From NCBI RefSeq assembly GCF_003597395.2, contig NC_133770.1, positions 34,636,696 through 34,700,695 on the forward strand: a stretch of 64,000 nt of DNA, read 5' to 3'. The first letter of the stretch is position 1. Each line of letters begins with the position of its first letter. The stretch is from Chelonoidis abingdonii. Taxonomy: Eukaryota; Chordata; Testudines; Testudinidae. Below are positions 1-10,323 of this stretch, piece by piece. The position numbers and the translations under genes are program-made. The notes under the pieces were generated by a model that was given only the letters and a program-made list of their open reading frames with translations, had not been told where the DNA came from and did no database searches.

Positions 1-1
1 G

Positions 2-243
2 AAGTCTCAGGTAATGTTCAACGCCCCCTTGACTGACACCTTGCGGGCAAAGGGCTACGAGGTTTACACCGACGCCCTGATCGTCGGGGCGCTAGGCGCC
101 TGGGACCCCTGTAACGAACGTGTACTTAGGGCCTGTGGGGTGGGCCGTCGCTATGCGTGACTCATGAGGCGTTTGATGGTCTCGGACACTATCCGGTGGT
201 CTAGGGACATTTACATTGAACACATCACCGGCCACCGCCAATA
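2..243 (+). pseudogene. R2-like non-LTR retrotransposon, C-terminal end of the polyprotein
   Basis: The frame starting at base 2 reads a short C-terminal segment ending at a TAA at 241-243. It contains the blocks YTDALIVGALGAWDP, ACGVGRRYA and MVSDTIRWSRDIY, followed by GHRQYQE. These are the kind of residues I associate with the extreme C terminus of R2/NeSL-type LINEs, downstream of the restriction-like endonuclease. One in-frame TGA interrupts the reading frame at 158-160, just before LMRRLM; a CGA-to-TGA change at a CpG would explain it. The reverse transcriptase and the endonuclease catalytic residues lie outside the window to the left, so the element cannot be classified firmly. It is certainly a disabled copy as shown. 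Family assignment is from memory of related proteins. Confidence 0.55.
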
Positions 244-645
244 CCAGGAGTAAGCTGTCGTGGCTTCATGCATCCACGGGGGGGAGGGGGAAACCCTTAA
301 ACCCCCCCTACTAAACTATATCCCCTAAGTCCTGAACCCACCGACCTGGATTCCACCATGTGAGGGTCATCCTGTCCCCATTACCCGGCCCGCTTACTCT
401 AATCATGGCTATGTGTAACCCATTATATGAGCGATGTACCCTCACTGCTCCCCTACTGTATCTTGACCCCACCCACCGTACACCCCGCATTGGGGACATT
501 ACAGACTGTATGTATTATATGCTGAACCATAACCAAATACCAGCATCCCCCCATGCTCTGTATCTTGCCCCCGATGACTAATGACTGACACACCAAACTC
601 TTTGTATCATCTTTATTTAAATATTTTCTAATAAACTTTTAAATC
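244..645 (+). mobile_element. 3' untranslated region of the R2-like element
   Basis: Immediately after the stop codon comes a C-rich non-coding tract with G and C runs near 278-310. It ends in an A/T-rich stretch containing AATAAA around 629-634. This is what a LINE 3' UTR with a poly(A)-like end looks like. The short ORFs on both strands here have no recognisable domains. The exact 3' boundary is uncertain. Confidence 0.45.
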
Positions 646-779
646 TGGTGACAAGACCACCTGACTTAATAGTGTCACAGTTACATCACTGGATGCCTCC
701 CAGCAGGGGGAGAGAGATTAGTATCTTCATGGTTTTGTTCTTTCCTGATGGCTCATGAAATTTGATGGCCTGTTGTCTG

Positions 780-1001
780 GTGAGTGTCCTCCCAGTACAC
801 ACCCAGTTGTAATTGTTACATAATCCATATTCCTAACTTTAGATACAGAAATGATACATGCATACAAATTAGATAATCACATTCAATAAATTATAACCTT
901 TCCAATGATATCTTACAAGACACATCTTGCATAAAGTATATCTGTTATGTCATTCATATCATAAGCAAATTTTCATAAAGAATATGGAGTGAAATGTCAC
1001 A
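780..1001. repeat. 3' end of an LTR-like repeat (same family as 3591-4951)
   Basis: This stretch aligns by eye with the last 220 bases of the repeat at 3591-4951. Both carry the block GATACATGCATACAAA-like at their start, then CATAACCTTT-like, TTATGT and ATAAGCA blocks in the same order, and both finish in GTCACA. The 5' part of this copy is missing or unrecognisable. Confidence 0.5.
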
Positions 1002-1009
1002 GATGCCAT

Positions 1010-2295
1010 TTCAGATTTTTGGCATTTCACTTCATTTTTTAATCATGGTTAGCAACAAAAGAAATTCTAGCGATGGTACAAGCCCATTATTAGGTGAAGA
1101 TGGAAAAATCATTAATGATGCAAAAAAGGCAGAAGTGATGAATAAATATATATTTATTATGTATTTGGAAAGATACCGGATGATGTGCCTTTCAATTCAG
1201 GAGTATGAAGTATCTTCCAGCCCATTGGTAAATGAGGTGGTTAGATCACATTTGCTAGGAATAAACATTTTTAAATCAGGTGTGAGTCTGTCTACGTAGG
1301 CTAGGAGGTTCACTAGCAGCTTCTGTGTACACATGCCGATACTGGACAAGCAACTCAACATGAGCTTCAACTGAGATGCTGTGGCAAAAAGGGCTGTTGC
1401 AACCCTCGGATGTATGAATAGGAGTTTGGGGGTGATTTTTACCTTTCAGTATATAATTATGAAATTAATACTGGAATACTATGTCCTGTTCCGATGTCAG
1501 CATTTTAGAAAGGATGCTGAAAAATTGGAGAAGGTGCAGGCAAAAGCTATAAAAACGTTTCACGTACTGGAAAAATCTTATAGTCAGGGTTCTTAAACTG
1601 GGGGTTGGGACCTCTCAGGGGTCGTGAGGTTATTACAGTGGGGATCACGAGCTGTCAGCTTCTATCCCATACCTCGCTTTTCATCCAACATTTATAATGG
1701 TGTTAAATAAAAACATTTTTTTAATTTATAAGGGGGGGTCGCACTCAGAGGCTTGCTATGTGAAAGGGGACACAATACAAAAGTTTGAGGCCCACTGTCT
1801 TACAGTGAGAGACCAATCTTGTTAAACTTATTTATTATTTGTATGACCATAAGAGCATCTTCGATCAGGACCTCGTTATGGTAGGAGCTATACAAACCCA
1901 AATTAATTAATTACAGATTAATTACAAATTACAAATTATAAAAAAGAGGAAGAGATGACTTGATTTAGCTTGTCAGTATCTTCACAGGGGGCAAATATTG
2001 GGTATTAATGGGCTTTTTAATCTAGTGGGAAAAGGTATAACAAGAACCACAGGTTGGTATCTGAAGCCAGACAAAAATCAAATCAGAAATTAAGTGCAAA
2101 CTTTAAAGTTAACTGTTCCAATGGTTAATCAGTCATTGTTAACAAACTACCATGGGAAACGGTGATTTCTCCATCTATTGATATCTTCAAAGCAAGCCTA
2201 GGTGCCATTCTGTAAGATATGATTCAGTTAAACAAGTTATTGGGCCCAGCACAGGGGGAAATGAATGAAATTCTATTGTCTGTGTTACACAGGAG
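1010..2295 (+). mobile_element. CR1-type LINE, heavily decayed, split by a hAT MITE
   Basis: Three blocks in order look like a CR1 open reading frame. At about 1045-1170 a segment reads SPLLGEDGKIINDAKKAEVM, matching the linker before the reverse transcriptase. At 1381-1575 a segment contains LGCMNRS and LEYYVLFRCQHFRKDAEKL, the usual CR1 region downstream of the catalytic core. At about 1950-2200 the C-terminal region and 3' end follow, finishing with the CTGTGTTACACAGGAGG block typical of CR1 3' tails. The central reverse transcriptase core between the first two blocks has been lost, and frameshifts are frequent. A 213-base hAT MITE sits between the second and third blocks. It is an old, dead copy. 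Confidence 0.7.
1585..1797. mobile_element. hAT-type MITE
   Basis: The ends are inverted repeats: CAGGGTTCTTAAACT on the left and AGTTTGAGGCCCACTG on the right. The flanking 8-base duplications are TCTTATAG (1576-1583) and TCTTACAG (1798-1805), differing at one base. There is no coding capacity. Inserted into the CR1 copy around it, so it is younger than that CR1. TIR type and 8-base TSD point to a hAT transposase supplied in trans. Confidence 0.85.
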
Positions 2296-2945
2296 GTTTG
2301 ATTAAAATGTATGAATTTATAAAAATCCCTTCGCCGACCCTTTGGCACAGACACCGTTACAAAAGATTCCTCCTACGCTTTTGGTGTAGTAGTTGGTTGT
2401 CAGGATTCTGGACCATAAAAGCTTCCTTTTGCAGAGGCAGATTGCACCAAACTACGAAGGAGTTCATGAAGAAATTTCTCTTCTGTGCATAACAGGGTCT
2501 TAGAATGCAAATCCTTAGGAATGCCTAAATATAGTTACTTTTGGTCACTGGTCATGCCAGCCACAATTACTCAGTTAATTATGCTGTTATGATAAATATC
2601 AACTGCTTTATTTTGCAATTTCAGTGTTAAAAGAACAAATGCAGTGGATTACATCAATTGAGTAAACATAATTTCATTAAGAAAGAACCATGTATCTTAA
2701 TCATTACATTTGCAGCCTAGCCTAATCAGAGTAAAAAAAAAAAAAATACAATTTGAGTCTCTCCTATTTCTATCCGATTTCTGCTCATTTCAGCAAGGAA
2801 GTTAAAAGAACACAAAATGTGTTTTGGTTGAAGATATTAGTGTGCTGAACAGGCCGCCTTCAAATACCTTTCATTAACCAGAATAAAATATCCCTACCCC
2901 AGGAAAAACCCTTCATCTGCCCTCTGTAGTTCTTTTCCATGTATT
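2296..2945. other. No recognisable feature
   Basis: A/T-rich non-coding DNA with a 14-base A run near 2735. I see no domain, splice-bounded exon, or repeat end that I recognise. Confidence 0.5.
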
Positions 2946-3590
2946 TGTCACAGTTCAAGGCAACTTGCCCCTGTATTTCCCCTCTGTGGCCCAACAAGGG
3001 CACACACTCTCAGGTTTCTGACTCAGTGGTGTTGCCTCTCTTGGGTGGAGACACACATTTGTCTCCTTTCTGACTAGGATATCTCCAGGCTGAACAGTTC
3101 CTTACCTTCACTGTGTTAGTCCCAGCCAAAGACAGACTGCCTAAGCAAATCTGCTTGCTTTCTCTTTGGAGACTAAGAACAGTGTAATTTGCCCACAGTT
3201 AAGCTACAGCACTCCTCTTTCTATGCAAGCTTATCTATTCTTATTGTAAAAGAAAAAATAATCCCAGAAAGAAAATATTAAGAACTAAAAAGAACCTACA
3301 TGCATGCCAATAAGCTTACCAGAGATCACTCCCAGTCCGACATGGGGGTGATTAGACTTAAACGGATCCTTTCTGTGGTTGCAAGTTCATAATAGCTTCA
3401 TCTCAGAGCTATTGCACTAATGAAAAGTTTAGTCTGTCCTTTATATAGTTCAGGGGTCTTTGATCTGGAGTTTCCAGGAGTAGGTAATCAGTACACAACA
3501 AAGTTTTCTCCCCGGGGTCTAGCTTCAAAAGGGCTCCTAGGAAACCCGTTTCACAAAGGTTGTCCAAAACAGTTATTTTTAAATTCCTAT
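2946..3590. repeat. LTR-like repeat beginning TGTCACAG, truncated
   Basis: Starts TGTCACAGTTCAAGG and is followed by pyrimidine-rich then A-rich sequence of a type I recall as a high-copy turtle repeat. It is cut at 3590 by the next LTR-like repeat. Its own 3' end is not visible beyond 4951, so its class is uncertain. Confidence 0.4.
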
Positions 3591-4951
3591 TGTGACGGGT
3601 TGGATCACAGAACGCCCCCGGGAGCTGTCACTTGATGTGCCAAGACCACTTCTGCCCCCATTTTCCTGCTTTGTAAGCTTAGGACCTCAGTGCCCTGCCT
3701 GGTTTGAGCCAGACTCGCTAGTCTGCTGCAAACCCAGACCCAGGTCTGAATCTCATCCCCTGACAGCTGTAGGCTTACCTGAAAGCAGCTAACGGAAGTG
3801 TTCTTGTCTTTAACACTCAGATGCTCAACTCCCAATGGGGTCTAAACCCAAATAAGTCTGTTTTACCCTGTATAAAGCTTATGCAGGGTAAATTCATAAC
3901 TTGTTTGCCCTCTATAACACTGATAGAGAGAGATGCACAGCTGGTTGCCCGCCCAGTTATTAACACATACTCTGGGTTAATTAATAAGTAAAAAGTGATT
4001 TTTATTAAATACAGAAAGTAGGATTTAAGTGGTTTCAAATAGTAACAGACAGAACAAAGTGAATTACCAAGTAAAATAAAATAAAACACGCCAGTCTGTC
4101 TAATACAGTAAGAAACTGAATACAGATAAGATCCTCACTCGTTCCAGAATGTTTCCTTTTACAGACTAATCTCCTTTTAGTCTGGGTCCAGCAATCACTT
4201 CCACCCCTTGCAGTCACTGTCCTTTGTTTGTTTCTTTCAGGTATCTTTGAGGGTGGAGAGGCTCTCTCTTTAGCCAGCTGAAAACAAAATGGAGGGGTCT
4301 CTCACGGACTTAAATAGACTTTCTCTTCTGGGTGGAGACCCTCTCCTCTCTCCTAAGCAAAGTCCAGCTCCAAGATGGAGTTTTGGAGTCACCTGGACAA
4401 GTCACATGTCCATGTATGACTGAGTTCCTTACCAGCCAAACCACATTCCTAGAAAAGCCTAGATGTGGATTGGTATCTTCAAGTTCATTGTTGGCTTCAC
4501 TGTTTCCTGATTGGACACTAACTGAGAATAGTCTTTTTTCTCAGGAAGAACAGGAGTACTTGTGGCACCTTAGAGATTAACAGATTTATTTGAGGATAAG
4601 CTTTCGTGGGCTTTAAATAAATTTGTTAGTCTCTAAGGTGCCACAAGTACTCCTGTTCTTTTTATGGATATAAACTAACACGGCTGCTGCTTTGAAACTT
4701 TTCTCAGGAAGCTGACCAACTGCTTCACTACAGCCTACTTAGAATCAAATAAGTATGCAGCCAATATTTATAACTTTGAATACAAAAATAATACATGCAT
4801 ACAAATAGGATTAATAGATTCAGTAGATCATAACCTTTACAGAGATATGTTACATGGCATATATAGCATAAAACACATTCTAGTTATGTTATATACATTA
4901 TATACATCCATAAGCATATTTCTATAGAGCCTTATGGGTGGCACCGTCACA
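3591..4951. repeat. LTR-like repeat, TGTGACGG...CCGTCACA ends
   Basis: The two ends form an 8-base perfect inverted repeat, TGTGACGG at 3591 and CCGTCACA at 4944-4951, in the TG...CA format of LTRs. A long A/T-rich 3' third is shared with 780-1001. The flanks (CCTAT before, CCATC after) do not give a clean duplication, so solo LTR versus DNA-transposon MITE is unresolved. A 150-base Penelope-like fragment plus its 13-base duplication is inserted at 4549-4711. Net length without it is about 1.2 kb. I recall this as a common turtle repeat, but could not check. Confidence 0.55.
4549..4698. mobile_element. Penelope-like element fragment, inverted arrangement
   Basis: Flanked by a perfect 13-base duplication, TTTTCTCAGGAAG, at 4536-4548 and 4699-4711. 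The insert contains two facing copies of a GGAGTACTTGTGGCACCTTAGAGA-type block (one near 4553, its reverse complement near 4635-4660), giving a hairpin-like unit. Between them lies AAGCTTTCGTGGG, half of the hammerhead-like motif seen at 10231-10268. Facing terminal repeats and 12-15 base duplications fit Penelope-like elements. Confidence 0.65.
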
Positions 4952-6242
4952 CCATCATTTTAGCTAGGTTTACATAAGTCTCCTGGAAAAGTTACGTACA
5001 ATCCTACAATAACATGTAAACAACTGCATTTTTAATGCAATAGGCCCCAAAAGTAGTATACTTATTCAGTAAGGTTTATCCAGGATATTTCAGGAAATTG
5101 CCATCTGTTTCAGTATTATTAATATTTAAAATGTTTCAAATGTTGATTATGTTGACAGGACATTAGTTATTTGCATACACTTTCAAATTTATTAAAGCAA
5201 AGACACTCATTACAGATACAAAGTTGTTGGGGTACCGTATAATACTAGGAACCATTTTGTCTGTTTCCACTAACTTGGTCAAACAGAGAGTTGGTGTTTT
5301 TATGATGGAATTTCTGGAAATGAAAAAGGAAATGGAGAACTCTTTGGCTGTGGCTGGAATATCTCCAAGTTCTTGGGGAGGATATTAAGGCACAGTGCAG
5401 TTGTAGTGTATAAGAACAGAGGAGAATGTTTTAAGTAGTTGGTGAGCCCTCTAGTGATGCCCACTGTGTTCTGTTTTAGAAACCATCAGAAACCAGTCAG
5501 CAGCAGGATTCATTAAGCTAGGTCTTATATGATATGGCCATCTAACATCTTGACAGATGAAAGGAGATGCTTAGCAATGGTATACGAAAAGAGCCTGACG
5601 CGCAAGTGGCAGACCTTCCCCCAGTAGCTATAGGCCCAGTCTCCAGATGGAAGTTGAAGCATACTCTGCTTCCTGGCTTGCCTGCAGGTAAATTTAGCCA
5701 TTTTTCCTGTTGATAATTTATCTAAGAACAAACCAGGGTTCCTATAGCCTTCTTTATTTGTAACCATCCATAGAATTTGTGAAAACATAGATGGATTTGC
5801 AACAAACTGGTTGAATATTGGTTGCTTTTAATTACTTTTACATGCATATTATGTTTACTTAAAAAGAATACAAACTAGAAACAGAGGTAAAACCCCTGCT
5901 AGCATTTAGCCCAGAATCAAAACTTCAGTTCCTGGAGTGCTCTCTTCATAACAGTCAGACTTGTCACTTGGGGTGACCCAAGAAGTATTTTTGTCACAGC
6001 CAGTCAAAACCATATTCTTTCTTCAAGCATCACTTACAAGATTAAGTGAATTGGGGATGCAACATATGTCAGCATATAGCATAGGAGTAAAATTTTGTGT
6101 CGGGGTGACATGTCCCAACTACTTCAGAACAGTCTAATGGTCATTGGGATGTGTCATTTGGAGCGTTCTGAGAAGTATTTTGTCATGTAAAGCCAGACAA
6201 AGGATACCTTTTTTTATGTGAGTAATTTATTAATAAAAGTTG
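4952..6242. other. No recognisable feature
   Basis: Mostly A/T-rich DNA. The longest open frame, 87 codons on the minus strand at 5525-5788, shows no motif that I recognise. No repeat end with a duplication was found. Confidence 0.45.
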
Positions 6243-6250
6243 TTATATAT

Positions 6251-6561
6251 TAGGGGTAGGCAACCTGTGGCATGTGTGCCGAAGTCAGCACATAAGCTGA
6301 TTTTCAGTGGCACTCACAGTGCCAGGGTCCTGGCCACTGGTCTCGGGGGCTCTGCATTTTAATTTAATTTTAAATGAAGCTTCTTAAACATTTTAAAAAC
6401 CCTCATTTATTTACATACAACAATAGTTTAGTTATATATTCTAGACTTAGAGAAAGAGACCTTCTAAAAACACTAAAATGTATTACTGGCACTTGAAACC
6501 TTAAATTAGAGTGAATAAATGAAGACTCGGCACACCACTTCTGAAAGGTTGCTGACCTCTG
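6251..6561. mobile_element. hAT-type MITE
   Basis: Ends are inverted repeats, TAGGGGTAGGCAACCT on the left and AGGTTGCTGACCTCTG on the right. Flanking 8-base duplications are identical, TTATATAT at 6243-6250 and 6562-6569. A/T-rich, non-coding interior. A perfect duplication supports a comparatively well-preserved insertion. Confidence 0.9.
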
Positions 6562-6659
6562 TTATATATAATTGACTAATTTTGGTTACGTTTTTTAAAA
6601 ATGATGATTTAAAAAGAATTGGCCTTTGGATAAGGAATTGAAGATTATGTATGAAGAAC

Positions 6660-6835
6660 TAGGGGGAGGGGTAGCTCAGTGGTTTGAGCATTGACCTGCT
6701 AAACCCAGGGCTATGAGTTCAGTCCTTGAGGGGGCCACTTAGGGATCTGGGGCAAAAATCAGTACTTGATCCTGCTAGTGAAAGCAGGGAGCTGGACTCA
6801 ATGACCTTTCAAGGGCCCTTCCAGTTCTATGAGAT
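6660..6835 (+). mobile_element. Cry I-type tRNA-derived SINE
   Basis: Begins GGGGGAGGGGTAGCTCAGTG and carries a pol III A box (TAGCTCAGTGGT, 6672-6683) and a B box (TGAGTTCAGTCC, 6715-6726) with tRNA-like spacing. The body continues with a tRNA-unrelated region (GGGATCTGGGGCAAAAATC) and ends in CCAGTTCTATGA, a tail like the 3' end of CR1 LINEs. SINEs of this organisation are known from cryptodiran turtles and are thought to borrow CR1 machinery through the shared tail. The 3' tail runs into A/T microsatellite sequence. Confidence 0.8.
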
Positions 6836-7154
6836 AGGTATATCTCTATAATATATTATAACTGTGAATAAGGAACCAATTTCAGTCTCACGACTGGAAC
6901 CTCTGCAGGGATATAACCTCAAAAATACACAGTCATGTGGAATTGCAAGGCCTCCCATAAGTGCCACAAATGATATAGGTGCCATGGTTACAAAAGAGCC
7001 CCCACAGAGTACCAAGGAGTGCTCCATAACCTCCAGAATTTATAAATGTGTCATCTTTGTTGTTTACGTTGCACTATAGCACCTCACTTGTAGAGCATGG
7101 GTTTCTATAAATACACTTTTAGAAATCCAGCTCCTCACTCTTGAGAACTTTGAC

Positions 7155-7423
7155 AGTATGTCTACGCTGGGATAAAAAACCCACCACTGGCCCAGGTCAG
7201 CTAAATCATGTTTGTGGGGCTGAAAAATTGCTACGTAGACATTTGTGCTTGGGCTGGAGCCCAAGCTCTGGGACCATGTGAGGGTGGAGCTTGGGTTCCA
7301 GCTCAAGCCTGAATGTCTACACAGGAATTTTTAGTCTCTCAGCCTGAGCCTCATGAGCCCAAATCAGGTGACCCATGCCAGCTGCAGCTGTGCCATGGGC
7401 TTTATCCTGTGTAAACGTACCCT
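7155..7423. mobile_element. Palindromic MITE, probably Harbinger-related
   Basis: Ends are inverted repeats, AGTATGTCTACGCTGGGATAAA at 7155 and its complement TTTATCCTGTGTAAACGTACCCT ending at 7423. The interior is itself partly palindromic, with GGGCTGGAGCCCAAGCTCTGG arms. The GTCTACAC-type terminus resembles the Harbinger elements at 11496 and 58376. No clear 3-base duplication could be fixed. Confidence 0.6.
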
Positions 7424-8400
7424 GAGATATAGAAGCATTCTCTGGTGTAGACCTTTCAGTTGAAGGCTGCAAAGAGGATTTCAGCAACTAATATCTTTGA
7501 GTACTCATTTGCCTGTCATTGCATTACAGCAATACATGATGGGCTGTCAATTCATCTATCACCAAATAGCATACTTTGTGAGTCTTGAGTTTCTAAATCT
7601 TTAGAATAAAGAGGAAAAAAATAAGCTGGCTAACAGTTTAATGAAAATCATCAGTCCTTGACCGAATGACTTACCCTATCAATAATGTAAGTAACATTTT
7701 TTGAAAGTTGGGAAAGACGCATTTAGTCAGACCGCCACCTTTGAAATCCCAAGTTGGCCTTCGGTCAGTCGCTTTAACAAGATCTTACAAAAGTTAAAAC
7801 TAAAATGTAAGTAACTGCGATATATTTTCAGATCTGATTTTAGTGAGGTCTAATCACAATTCTGTACCAAAAGCTCTCAAAATGAAAGTAACTTAAAGCA
7901 ATTTCTAGATGAAACTAACTCTTCAGTGTAAAGGTCGGGAGGTTTGGGGCATTCCAACCCAATCTAAAATACCTCTTAAAAAAATAAATAAATCAGTAAA
8001 CATCTGTGCCTGTGGTTCCCAAAGTAGGTTTGCAAATCACTTATGGTCCAGAGACTTGCCTGGTCACATGATACTGGCTTTGTTCCCAACTGCTTCTGTA
8101 GCTCAGGCTCTATGTTAAAGAAGCTTGGAGGCCCCTGTTAGCAGTTTAATGGGGGAAAAAAAAGAGGAGTCGTGTAGCTGAGCGAAAACAATCCATTTGA
8201 AATTTCATGTGCCACATCTTCAACCACAGGGAGAAATATTTGTTGGGTCTATTTACAAGGACTTTCAGAGAGATGGAATTCCAATTTTTTTTCTTGTTAA
8301 CTTTACAAATACTTTTGTGGCTCGGCGTCTGACCAGTATAGAGTCATGGAGAAACGCCATTTCTCCAAGAGACCCTAACAAATAAAAGTGCCCTTTATAG
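7424..8400. other. No recognisable feature
   Basis: A/T-rich sequence without repeat ends I recognise. Small open frames near 7909 and 8197 lack motifs. Confidence 0.45.
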
Positions 8401-8404
8401 ATTT

Positions 8405-9765
8405 TTGTGGTGGGGCACATAGCTATAGGTCTGAAGGGTGTTACTGGGAGAGGTTTATGGGCCGAGACTTGCCATCCTAGTGAAGAGAACTTTAAACTAG
8501 ATTCAAAGGGCAAAGGTGAAAAAAGCCTACAGAAAATCTTCAAAATAGGCTACCTTAACAGAGGGGTAGATGTGGCAGGGTGAGGAGGAACATGAAAAGT
8601 TACAATAGTCATAGGATCAGCAAGAGGGAACAGCTCAGCGTCTTCAGTGGCTATGGACAAATGTAACAGGAATAACTAGAAAAATTGGAAGTATTTGTAC
8701 ATAAGCTAAATTATGACTTAATTGGAGTCATAGAGATGTAGTGGGGTAAGTCTCATGACTGGAACATTGGTATAAGCTGTTACAGCTTGTTCAGGAAGGA
8801 CAGTGGAGGAAGTAACCAGGGGGACAGCCATTTTAGACTTAATTCTGACCCAAAGGGAAGAATTGATAGTGAATCTCAAGGTGGAAGGCAATTTGGGTGA
8901 AAATGATCGTAAAATGATAGGTTTCATGGTTCTAAGAAAAGGAATGACTGAGAGCGCCGAAATAAGGACAATAGACTTAAAAAACCCCCCAGACTTTTAC
9001 AAACTCAGAGAAATGTAGGTAAGGTCCCATGGGAAGAAATCTAGGGAAAAAAGGAGTTCCAGACAGCTGGCAGTTTCTCAAGGAGATAGTTTACACTAGC
9101 GTGTTAAAGACTATCCCAATGTGAAGGAAAGATAAGAAAAATAGTAAGAGGCCAATATGGCTCCATCAGGAGCTCCTTAATGACCTGAAAATCAAAAAAC
9201 ATCTCCTACAAAAAACGGAAACATGGATGATTGCTAAAGAAGAGTAGCACAAGCAATTAGGGACAAAATCAGGGTAAGGCACAAAACGAGTTACACTGAG
9301 CAAAGGCTTTGAGGTTTTTGAAATATATTAGGAGCAAGAGAGAGACGAAGAAAAGGTTAGGTCCTGTACTCACCAGGGAAGAATTGCTAATAATGAATGA
9401 CACCAAGAATCCTTAAGTGTTTAGTACCTATTTTGCTTCAGTCTTCACAAAAAAGGTAAATTGTGATCACATGCTTAACAAAATTAACATGTAGCAAGGG
9501 GTAAGGAACACAAGCCGAAAGAAGTTTAAAGAATATTCAGATAAATTAAATGTGTTCGAGTCCTCAGGGCCTGACAAAATTCATCCTAGGATACTTAAGG
9601 AACTACCTGAAGCATTTCTGGAACTGTTAGCAGTTATCTTTGAGAAATCATGGAGGACGTGTGAGGTCCCAGAGGACTGGAGAAGCGCAAACCTAGTATC
9701 TATCTTTAAAAAGGGGAACACTGAGGAGTAAGTGAATTATAGATCAATCAGCGTAACTTCGGTAA
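8405..9765 (+). mobile_element. CR1-type LINE, endonuclease end to start of reverse transcriptase
   Basis: At 8803-9018 the frame reads GTAILDLILTQREELIVNLK and then NDRKMIGFMVLRKG, the C-terminal part of the apurinic-type endonuclease. The expected catalytic SDH triad is degraded to NDR. After a linker, 9550-9765 reads SSGPDKIHPRILKEL, then WRSANLVSIFKKGN and NYRSISVTSV, the first reverse transcriptase motifs of CR1. The copy breaks off at about 9765 before the catalytic YADD region, so this is both 3'-deleted and frame-disrupted. Stops and frameshifts are common throughout. Confidence 0.75.
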
Positions 9766-10064
9766 CTGGAAGTGGGAAGGGTAAGAAGAATGGCTGGTTG
9801 GAAACCATGTGGGCTATAGGTGGGTGCAGTCTTGAAGAACAAGGAGAAGAAGGGGTTAGGCTGGGCAAAATCCCCTAGATTTTCTGTGTACATTGTGAGT
9901 AAAACTGTGACTTTTTGGTGGTTTTTTTAGTAGGGATATAGAGGTGGAATTAGGGTTGCTTGAATGATTTTCATGTACTTTTGTATACTTTGCAGTGCTT
10001 GAGGAATTTTTGAAAAGCAAAACCACAACTGGGCATCTGCAGGCTTTCTAACACTTAAAATCTT

Positions 10065-10311
10065 GTATCAGAGGGGTAGCCATGTTAGTCTGGATCTGTA
10101 AAAGCAGCAGAGAATCCTGTGGCACCTAATAGACTAACAGAAGTTTTGGAGCATGAGCTTTCGTGGGTGAATATCTAGCTTGCTTGCTAGCATATATATA
10201 CCTACCCCTGGAAATTTCCACTACCTGCGTCTGACGAAGTGGGTATTCACCCACGAAAGCTCACGCTCCAAAACTTCTGTTAGTCTATAAGGTGCCACAG
10301 GATTCTCTGCT
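10065..10311. mobile_element. Penelope-like terminal-repeat unit
   Basis: Flanked by a perfect 12-base duplication, ACTTAAAATCTT, at 10053-10064 and 10312-10323. The insert is a large inverted repeat: TAGACTAACAGAAGTTTTGG near 10130 and its complement near 10270, also CATGAGCTTTCGTGGGTGAA near 10153 against TTCACCCACGAAAGCTCACG near 10246. Facing terminal repeats with duplications of 12-15 bases fit a 5'-truncated Penelope-like insertion. It carries no protein-coding sequence. Confidence 0.7.
10231..10268 (+). ncRNA. Hammerhead ribozyme-like motif in the Penelope-like unit
   Basis: CTGACGA (10231-10237) matches the conserved CUGANGA core. It is followed by one extra A and a perfect 6-bp stem, GTGGGT/ACCCAC (10239-10244 with 10249-10254), closed by ATTC. 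GAAA follows at 10255-10258. AGC/GCT (10258-10260 with 10265-10267) can form a 3-bp stem III with a 4-base loop, placing C10268 at the expected cleavage position. Hammerhead motifs are known from Penelope-like elements. The extra A and the lack of an obvious stem I leave activity uncertain. Confidence 0.5.
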
Positions 10312-10323
10312 ACTTAAAATCTT

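Noticed and set aside
3586..4956. Clean target duplication for the TGTGACGG repeat
   Set aside because: CCTAT and CCATC do not match well enough, so insertion class was left open.
6664..6736. Possible functional tRNA gene
   Set aside because: Pol III boxes belong to the Cry I SINE; no intact cloverleaf and it continues into SINE body.
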